From Acidimicrobiales bacterium (GTDB lineage: Bacteria; Actinomycetota; Acidimicrobiia; Acidimicrobiales; UBA8592), in contig JAQWQL010000005.1 in the NCBI GenBank assembly GCA_029244605.1, positions 1 to 34,921 on the forward strand: a DNA stretch of 34,921 nt, written 5' to 3'. Made by a program: the position numbers and the translations under genes. The notes under the pieces are model-generated. The model had not been told where the DNA came from, did not search any database, and worked only from the letters and a program-made list of their open reading frames with translations. Shown in pieces: positions 28,940 through 34,921 of this stretch (positions are counted from its first letter, which is position 1; every line of letters begins with the position of its first letter).

Positions 28940-29312
28940 TTTCCTCTCAGATGAATGGATTGATGGATTGCGAATACTCGGGGGAGAATTGCCTCCGATG
29001 CAAGGAGCGTCGGTTTCATGCCAGCATGAAATTTCTGGCACCCCAGAAGGAAAGGTGCGATTCTATACGGTCTGGATAGACGGGGTACTTTCAGATGTCG
29101 CTAAGGGCAAACTTGATAACCCTGATTGCCTCATATCGGCTAAGTATGAGAATGCGAAAGAAATACTATCTGGGGTGAATACAGCTGAGGCAGCATTTAT
29201 GCAAGGCGACCTTAAAGTCGAAGGAGACTACAAAAAGTTCCTTATTGATTTACATGGCTGGAGGCAGTCTCCTGAATACAAGAAGCTTTGGAAAGATCTA
29301 GGCCCTTTCTGA
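28932..29312 (+). CDS. SCP2 sterol-transfer domain-like protein
   Basis: 126 aa; GVLSDVAKGKLDNPDCLISAKYENAKEILSGVNTAEAAFMQGDLKVEGDYKKF; overlaps the mca 3' end by 8 bp. Confidence 0.65.
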   Translation: MADFLSDEWIDGLRILGGELPPMQGASVSCQHEISGTPEGKVRFYTVWIDGVLSDVAKGKLDNPDCLISAKYENAKEILSGVNTAEAAFMQGDLKVEGDYKKFLIDLHGWRQSPEYKKLWKDLGPF

Positions 29313-29337
29313 TTCTCTAGTGCTTTCTAAATAGCCG

Positions 29338-29490
29338 CTAAGCAGCGGTGTTATTATCCCAGAGAAAGGGTTGAGTCGCATTAAGCGCTTTCCGGCAAGC
29401 AGCTATTCCGCGCCTTGCTCTTTCTTTCTCTAAATTTGTTAATTCCCAAGTTCTCGGTTCTGCGTAGACGAGGCGAAGTTGTTGTTTCAT
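29338..29490 (-). CDS. small basic protein of 50 aa, not in the supplied track (tentative)
   Basis: Hand translation of the minus strand from ATG at 29490: MKQQLRLVYAEPRTWELTNLEKERARRGIAACRKALNATQPFLWDNNTAA then stop; occupies an otherwise empty gap. Confidence 0.5.
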   Translation of the reverse strand: MKQQLRLVYAEPRTWELTNLEKERARRGIAACRKALNATQPFLWDNNTAA

Positions 29491-29612
29491 ATACCTATTA
29501 TGGTTTTGGGGTATGACATTCTCATTTCTGAGAGTGCATCTTATCCACCTAGCACTCGTCAGGGCCCCAACCTTCCTAGTACGATTGAGGAAACATCAGA
29601 TCGGAGAAGGTA

Positions 29613-30467
29613 ATGTCAATCAGCAAAGTTGGGGTCGTTGGAGGCGGAACTATGGGCTCAGGGATAGCGGAAGTTTCGGCCAAGTCTGGATGCGACACCA
29701 TAGTTGTTGAGATCGATGCGGGATTAGCTGAACAGGCTCAACAAAAACTCGAAAAAAGCACTGAAAAAGCCGTCGCAAGGGAAAAAATGACTGAGAAAGA
29801 TCGAGAAGACCTTCTTTCGAAACTTTCCTTCACTACTGAGTATGCGGAATTAGAGGATAGGGATCTCGTTATCGAAGCTGTCATAGAATCCCCTGAGATA
29901 AAAGAAAAAGTCTTTTCAACCCTTGATGAGATAGTTCAACCTCAAGGGATTCTTGCTTCAAACACTTCCTCGATTTCTATAGGGGAGATTGCAACATCAA
30001 CATCAAGAGGGGAAAAAGTTTTAGGAATGCATTTTTTCAACCCCGCGACTGTTCAACCGCTAGTCGAGCTGATTACTTCTGAGGTTACTTCGGAGCAGAC
30101 CCTAAAGGCTGTTGAAGATTTCACCAGAGATATTTTAGGCAAGCACCCCATCACGACCATAGATCGGGCGGGGTTTGTTGTGAATCGGCTTCTTGTGCCG
30201 TATCTGCTCCAAGCAATGCATATGTATGACCGTGGCCAAGCGACGAAGGAAGACATAGATGCAGGTATGAAATTTGGATGTGCACACCCGCAAGGCCCGC
30301 TTGAACTATCAGATCTGATTGGTTTAGATACGCTGTTGCTGGTTGCTGAAGTACTATACGAAGAATTTAAAGAACCGACGTATTCGCCGCCGCCTATTCT
30401 TCGGAGGCTTGTGACAGCTGGGCATCTAGGAAGAAAGACAGGGCACGGGTTCTATAGCTATGGGTAG
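29613..30467 (+). CDS. 3-hydroxyacyl/3-hydroxybutyryl-CoA dehydrogenase
   Basis: VGVVGGGTMGSGIAEVSAKSGCDTIVVE, ASNTSSISIGEIATSTSRGEKVLGMHFFNPATVQPLVELI, AGFVVNRLLVPYLLQA, GHLGRKTGHGFYSYG; GGAGAAGG Shine-Dalgarno. Confidence 0.95.
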   Translation: MSISKVGVVGGGTMGSGIAEVSAKSGCDTIVVEIDAGLAEQAQQKLEKSTEKAVAREKMTEKDREDLLSKLSFTTEYAELEDRDLVIEAVIESPEIKEKVFSTLDEIVQPQGILASNTSSISIGEIATSTSRGEKVLGMHFFNPATVQPLVELITSEVTSEQTLKAVEDFTRDILGKHPITTIDRAGFVVNRLLVPYLLQAMHMYDRGQATKEDIDAGMKFGCAHPQGPLELSDLIGLDTLLLVAEVLYEEFKEPTYSPPPILRRLVTAGHLGRKTGHGFYSYG

Positions 30468-31437
30468 CGAACGGACGGGTCACTATGCGATGACAATCCC
30501 TCTGCCGGCTGCGCTCAGTGATCAAGGCCCTGGGCTTCGTGATCTGGTTGATTTAGGCTATAAGGAGGTCTGGTCTTCCGAGGCGAATGGCGCTGATGCA
30601 TTTTTGCCATTAGCCCTTGCTGCAGTTCATGCTCCTGAGCTCAGGCTTGGAACTGCAATTGTCCCTGCATTCACCAGAGGTCCTGCGCTTCTTGCGCAGT
30701 CTGTGGCAACTATGGCCTCTATAGCTCCAGGCCGCTTCGCATTCGGTGTTGGTTCCTCATCGAATGTAATTGTTGAGCACTGGAACGGGATTCCCTTTAC
30801 TGATCCGTATAAGAAAACGCGCGACGTAGTCCGCTTTCTTAAACAAGCCCTAACAGGAGAAAAAGTATCTGTGGATTATGAGACAATGAAAGTTAAGGGT
30901 TTTCGGCTAGGGATGGAACCTCCAAGAGAGGACGTCCCTATCCTCATTGCCGCCCTTCGGGAGGGGATGCTTCGTCTAGCCGGGCGCGAAGGTGATGGGG
31001 CGATAATAAATTGGCTATCTGCCGAAGATGTAAAGACTGTTGCTGGGATCGTTCATAACGAAGGTTCTAATAAAGAAATTGTTGCACGTATTTTTGTCTG
31101 CCCAAATCCGGATACGGAGACTGTTCGCAGAGATGCGAAACGAGCTATCGCTTCTTATCTTAATGTGCCCGTATATAAGGCGTTTCATGAATGGTTAGGG
31201 AGAACTGAGGAGCTTCAAGAGCATTGGGACTTATGGGATCAAGGAGACCGAGCAGATTCACTTGAAGCAATGCCTGACAGTATTGTTGATGAGCTTGTCG
31301 TTCATGGGACGCCAGAAGAATGCAGAGGTCATATTGATCGCTATCTAGAAAATGGGGTAACCACTGCGGCACTTATGCTGATGCCCTTTGGAGGAATTGA
31401 CCCATTTCAAGCTATTCGGGATTTAGCGCCGAGATAG
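30460..31437 (+). CDS. LLM class F420-dependent oxidoreductase
   Basis: GYKEVWSSEANGADAFLPLALAAVHAPELRLGTAIVPAFTRGPALLAQSVATMASIAPGRFAFGVGSSSNVIVEHWNG; overlaps the preceding CDS by 8 bp. Confidence 0.9.
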   Translation: MGSERTGHYAMTIPLPAALSDQGPGLRDLVDLGYKEVWSSEANGADAFLPLALAAVHAPELRLGTAIVPAFTRGPALLAQSVATMASIAPGRFAFGVGSSSNVIVEHWNGIPFTDPYKKTRDVVRFLKQALTGEKVSVDYETMKVKGFRLGMEPPREDVPILIAALREGMLRLAGREGDGAIINWLSAEDVKTVAGIVHNEGSNKEIVARIFVCPNPDTETVRRDAKRAIASYLNVPVYKAFHEWLGRTEELQEHWDLWDQGDRADSLEAMPDSIVDELVVHGTPEECRGHIDRYLENGVTTAALMLMPFGGIDPFQAIRDLAPR

Positions 31438-31512
31438 AGTTTGAAATAATGTGCACAATGAGTCAAAAAGGTGGGATACTTAAAAGACACGAGAATATCT
31501 TGGCGGAGTAAA

Positions 31513-31689
31513 ATGACGAACACTAACGATCGGCTACATGAAGCATTTCAAATGATCGATTCGGAACTTTCTAGATTGCAAAGTCGAGAAGTTGTTTCGG
31601 CTGTAGAAGCCAGTGACCTACTGCTGGACCTTCGACTTTTGCTAATGCACTTAGAATCGGTGGAAGATCCCGTCGCAATTTCAAGCTAG
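31513..31689 (+). CDS. small hypothetical protein, predicted helical
   Basis: In-frame ATG at 31513 (MTNTNDRLHEAFQMIDSELSRLQ...), GGCGGAG upstream; track start 31471 probably too early. Confidence 0.55.
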   Translation: MTNTNDRLHEAFQMIDSELSRLQSREVVSAVEASDLLLDLRLLLMHLESVEDPVAISS

Positions 31690-31726
31690 AAACATCCTTC
31701 CTAGTCCTCAATTGATGATGGTGATT

Positions 31727-32272
31727 TTATAGGCTTTGGATAGATCTAACGAGTCTTGCGAAGAACCAGCCAACCAAAGCTCCTGCGATAACGTCAGAAG
31801 CATGGTGGGCCCTCACGTGTAGTCGGCTAGTCGCCACTATCGCTGCAACCGTTTTATATAGAGGTCCTACAGAACTATTCTCTGAAAGTAACGAAGCTGC
31901 CAGAACAGCTGAACTGGCATGACCACTTGGAAAACTTGATGTTGCTGGTTGTCGAAGTTTATGAGGATGACTACTTGAACCGATTTCAGGACGACTTCTA
32001 CGGAATAGCCGCTTAATGCCCTGATTCACGATTACCGATTCTATCCCAATCAAAATTGCTAGCCGAATGACCGAGCGCTTCCGATTAGGGTTAAGTATTT
32101 TTTGAGTTAGATTCAGAATATGCCAGATAACGCTAAAGTCCCCAACAGCTGAAGCCATGTAAAAGAGTCTATTAAGAGGTTCAGAAGACCTTAACATCTC
32201 CCAGCCGGTATCTACTGCAGAATCAAAGTCGTCGACCTTATCTGGGAGGTTTAATAAGATGGGTTCATCCAT
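31727..32272 (-). CDS. PAP2-family phosphatase
   Basis: KRLFRRSRPE, SSFPSGHASSAVLAASLL, ATSRLHVRAHHASDVIAGALVG (KX6RP / PSGH / SRX5HX3D). Confidence 0.92.
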   Translation of the reverse strand: MDEPILLNLPDKVDDFDSAVDTGWEMLRSSEPLNRLFYMASAVGDFSVIWHILNLTQKILNPNRKRSVIRLAILIGIESVIVNQGIKRLFRRSRPEIGSSSHPHKLRQPATSSFPSGHASSAVLAASLLSENSSVGPLYKTVAAIVATSRLHVRAHHASDVIAGALVGWFFARLVRSIQSL

Positions 32273-33569
32273 AAATCTCTCCAGTCGTAATTGGTGTCAT
32301 TGTTTCAGGTGTGGTTCCTGAGTTTAAGTTTTTTTGGTACGCCCCGTCGAAGTTAAATATTTTTGAACTCCATCGGTTAGGAGTTAATACTAGGGCGCGT
32401 GGATAATCTTCAAACATCCATCGTGCAAAATTTCGTCGAGTCCATGCATTAAAATTGGCAAGCTCGAGAGCTAATTCAGTAGTTTCTGACCTTTCTAGAA
32501 GTTTTTGTAACTGTCCAGCGAATCGGTGGTCGTGTCCAAGTTCTGCAGCTATGGTTTTCTGATGTAGCTCTCCAGCTTGCTGTGCTTTGAAGGGGCCAGA
32601 TTTTATGATCGCGTGAGCAGAGGATCTCCCAGTCCTCAGAGCTTGCGCAATGCCTTCTCCAGTCATTGGGTCGGCTGCTCCGATAGCATCTCCCACGAAA
32701 TGCACTCGTCCGATGAATGGAAGGAGCTCGTTCAGGCGCGTAGGGATAGGCCATGCTTTTCGGGTGCCCTCTGCAACAGCTTTTGGTCCGAGAACTTCGC
32801 GAATATGGGGGCGTTCTAACAGGTTATTCCAGAGTTTACCGAGATCGCCGACCTCGTAACGTGATCCACGTAATACTCCAAAGCCGACATTTGCCCTTTG
32901 GCCAGGTAAGGGGAAAAGCCACATGTATCCCGGAAGTAAATCAGGTTCAAACCAGACACGGAGGTGTTGGGCTTCTGGTCCAGTTCTTGAAAAATATTGG
33001 CGAAATGCATGCCAGTCCCCCCGGTAGTTACTTATTCCAGCACCAACAGCTTTTCGGACTGAAGACCAGATTCCATCAGCAGCGATAACGTATCGAGCCA
33101 GAATCCTTTCACCGCTGGATGTTGTTACTGCAACATGTTCGTCCAGTTGGTTGATGCTGTTAAATCGAACAGGTGTGTATATGGACGCTCCTGCATCACG
33201 CGCTAGGTTCAACAACTGTTCGTCAAGTTCTAAGCGAGGAACGATAGCTGCGTACTGTCCCTGTCCTTTCGGAAGAGGCAACTCAATTACGTTTCCACGA
33301 GGGGAGTGGATCACCACATTCATTATGTTGTTCCAATTGCTTACCGAAGTAGGTTTGAGGCCCATTCTCTCAAGGATCCGAAGGGCATCAGTAGTAAGGC
33401 CATCTCCACAACATTTATCTCTAGGGAAGTCGGCCTTGTCGATTATGGTGACATTTCGCCCAGCGCGAGCTAGTTCTATCGCAGACGCGCACCCTGCAGG
33501 TCCTCCGCCAATAATAAGAATTTCAGTTTCGAAGATTTTGTCCACAGTCTGAGCGTATCTTGTGAACAA
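32265..33569 (-). CDS. geranylgeranyl reductase family FAD-dependent oxidoreductase
   Basis: EILIIGGGPAGCASAIELARAGRNVTIIDKADFPRDKCCGDGLTTDALRILERMGL; FVGDAIGAADPMTGEGIAQALRTG; TTG start; overlaps the PAP2 gene by 8 bp. Confidence 0.9.
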   Translation of the reverse strand: MFTRYAQTVDKIFETEILIIGGGPAGCASAIELARAGRNVTIIDKADFPRDKCCGDGLTTDALRILERMGLKPTSVSNWNNIMNVVIHSPRGNVIELPLPKGQGQYAAIVPRLELDEQLLNLARDAGASIYTPVRFNSINQLDEHVAVTTSSGERILARYVIAADGIWSSVRKAVGAGISNYRGDWHAFRQYFSRTGPEAQHLRVWFEPDLLPGYMWLFPLPGQRANVGFGVLRGSRYEVGDLGKLWNNLLERPHIREVLGPKAVAEGTRKAWPIPTRLNELLPFIGRVHFVGDAIGAADPMTGEGIAQALRTGRSSAHAIIKSGPFKAQQAGELHQKTIAAELGHDHRFAGQLQKLLERSETTELALELANFNAWTRRNFARWMFEDYPRALVLTPNRWSSKIFNFDGAYQKNLNSGTTPETMTPITTGEIYG

Positions 33570-33583
33570 GAATTTAAAGAAAT

Positions 33584-34921
33584 TTATGGTTCAGGTGTTG
33601 GTTCAGGTGTTGGTTCAGGTGTTGGTTCAGGTGTTGGTTCAGGAGCAACTTCAAGCGATGCTTCAGATTCATCGCTGTCACCTTCAGAATTTGTAGCAAC
33701 AACAACGAAAGTGTAAACAGTTCCATTCTCTAAACCATTAACTGCGCAAGTCAACTCAGCCGTAGAGCATGTCTCTCCCCCTGGGGTTGCTGTAGCGGTG
33801 TAGGAAGTTATAGGGAAATATTCAGTGATATCAAAACTTCCTTCGGGTTCGGGGACTTCCCAAGAAACTGTTATTTCGCTATCGCCCGCTACAGCTACTA
33901 CATTTCTCGGTGGATCTGGAGGTCTTGGATATGTGGGTTCCCCATTACAACCAATGCCATTCTCTGGCTGGTATCTTGCTGAAATCGTATCGAGCTGTTC
34001 TGATCCATCAGGTAGGGTCCGGCTTCGAGTGGTTTGGATGACCTCACACTGGTCAGACATCGATGAATTCTGACCTGCTACTTCTGTTACTGCATACTCT
34101 GTCGAGTACAAGCTGACGGTCAGAGAAGTCGGGGTCCATGTTGGCCAAACAAGAATAGGGAAGGGGGAGATGTTTTTTACTTCCAAGTTCGGGCTTGGCC
34201 ATGAAATCGTGGATTCGACTCCTTTTCGTCCTTCGAAGTCGGCATATCTCGAAAACCATATCGTATGAGGGAAATATTGAACAATGTCAAGTCCTCCGTA
34301 GAACGCTGCTTGGAAGAACGTGGTCGCGAATTGAGAGATACCGCCGCCAACGTCCTCGGTTAATTCACCATTTACAATTACTCCAGCTTCGACAAACCCT
34401 TTTGCTTTTGTTCGTTTGCCGATCGCTTCGTTCAGCGATAGAGACTCTCCTGGTGGGATAATCGTTCCTTGAATAAGTTCGGCAAATCGTTGGATGTTCG
34501 TCACTCTGCTTGCGCAACACGGGTGAGAAGTTGTCGCTTCGGATATTAACTCAGAGACCCCGTATGCCACCAATAGTTCATTCATGCCATCAGTAATATC
34601 GATTAGCTCTAGATTGACTGAGTTAGCACCGCTTCGGATCGTTTCATAAATTAAGTTCACGGAATCTTCCCCACAGCATGCCTTCGCCGAAAGGTTGGCG
34701 ATCGATAGCTCTCCCTCATTGACAATTATTTCCGGAAGTTCATTTTTATCCGCTACTACTCCTCCAAGTTGATCTCCTATAGATCCTCTAACTAGAGGGT
34801 CGTTTAGTGTCCACGTCGGCTCCTGATCCTCAATAGCGAACAATAACCAATTTCTAACTTCTTCAGCCGAAAAGGTGTGGGTTCGCTCTCCAACGATAAT
34901 TGTCAGCCCGGATTCCGTTAG
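33584..34921 (-). CDS. VanW family protein with C-terminal fibronectin type III domain and (PEPT)n tail; 5' end beyond the window
   Basis: VanW: DVGGGISQFATTFFQAAFYGGLDIVQYFPHTIWFSRY; FN3: PPRNVVAVAGDSEITVSWEVPEP...TSYTATATPGG. The track start at 34843 is only a TTG; the frame stays open to 34921 (reads LTESGLTIIVGERTHTFSAEEVRNWL upstream). Confidence 0.9.
   Translation of the reverse strand, partial: LTESGLTIIVGERTHTFSAEEVRNWLLFAIEDQEPTWTLNDPLVRGSIGDQLGGVVADKNELPEIIVNEGELSIANLSAKACCGEDSVNLIYETIRSGANSVNLELIDITDGMNELLVAYGVSELISEATTSHPCCASRVTNIQRFAELIQGTIIPPGESLSLNEAIGKRTKAKGFVEAGVIVNGELTEDVGGGISQFATTFFQAAFYGGLDIVQYFPHTIWFSRYADFEGRKGVESTISWPSPNLEVKNISPFPILVWPTWTPTSLTVSLYSTEYAVTEVAGQNSSMSDQCEVIQTTRSRTLPDGSEQLDTISARYQPENGIGCNGEPTYPRPPDPPRNVVAVAGDSEITVSWEVPEPEGSFDITEYFPITSYTATATPGGETCSTAELTCAVNGLENGTVYTFVVVATNSEGDSDESEASLEVAPEPTPEPTPEPTPEPTPEP
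33588..33644. repeat. 12-bp tandem repeat (ggttcaggtgtt), 4 full copies plus a partial one
   Basis: Read directly: four identical units 33588-33635 followed by ggttcagga; encodes PEPT repeats on the minus strand at the VanW C-terminus. Confidence 0.95.

Noticed and set aside
29513-29710. 65-aa plus-strand ORF overlapping the start of the 3-hydroxyacyl-CoA dehydrogenase
   Set aside because: Runs out of frame into a clear CDS whose GGAGAAGG ribosome site and ATG at 29613 are well placed.
32577-33552. Plus-strand ORFs within 32577-33552
   Set aside because: Antisense to the geranylgeranyl reductase family gene with no recognisable domain.
33588-33644. Direct repeats considered as a CRISPR array
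   Set aside because: 12-bp head-to-tail units with no spacers, in frame within a coding sequence encoding PEPT repeats.

Overview
Chromosomal-looking window of about 35 kb, densely coded, with no rRNA, tRNA, CRISPR array or mobile element that I could support. The gene content suggests an actinobacterium-like (possibly Acidimicrobiia-type) genome: mycothiol conjugate amidase-like Mca, CofC/FbiD for F420, LLM-type F420 oxidoreductases, a divergent gpsA/cofC pair, and VanW. This placement is inference only. The most interesting block is a long co-directional minus-strand cluster, about 18706 down to 5323, with many 4-14 bp gene overlaps. In transcription order it is: purine-type phosphoribosyltransferase, three-subunit molybdenum hydroxylase (FAD, 2Fe-2S, Mo), M20-type carbamoylase/allantoate amidohydrolase, nitrilase-type N-carbamoyl-D-amino-acid hydrolase-like enzyme, a fused 2Fe-2S+Mo hydroxylase (XdhD-like), an SsnA-like aminohydrolase lacking its usual N-terminus, an LLM/F420-type oxidoreductase, an amidase, and a PhyH-type Fe/2OG oxygenase. 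It reads as an N-heterocycle (purine, hydantoin or pyrimidine-like) catabolic pathway that I cannot match to a textbook pathway. The flanks hold mostly housekeeping or accessory genes: photolyase, SDR-DUF2867, SerA, DUF1015, PIG-L, CofC, GpsA, RNase HII, dodecin, SDR, Mca, SCP2-like, 3-hydroxyacyl-CoA dehydrogenase, PAP2, geranylgeranyl reductase family, and a VanW-FN3 protein with a 12-bp tandem repeat that runs off the right edge. All family calls come from reading motifs by eye; no database search was run.
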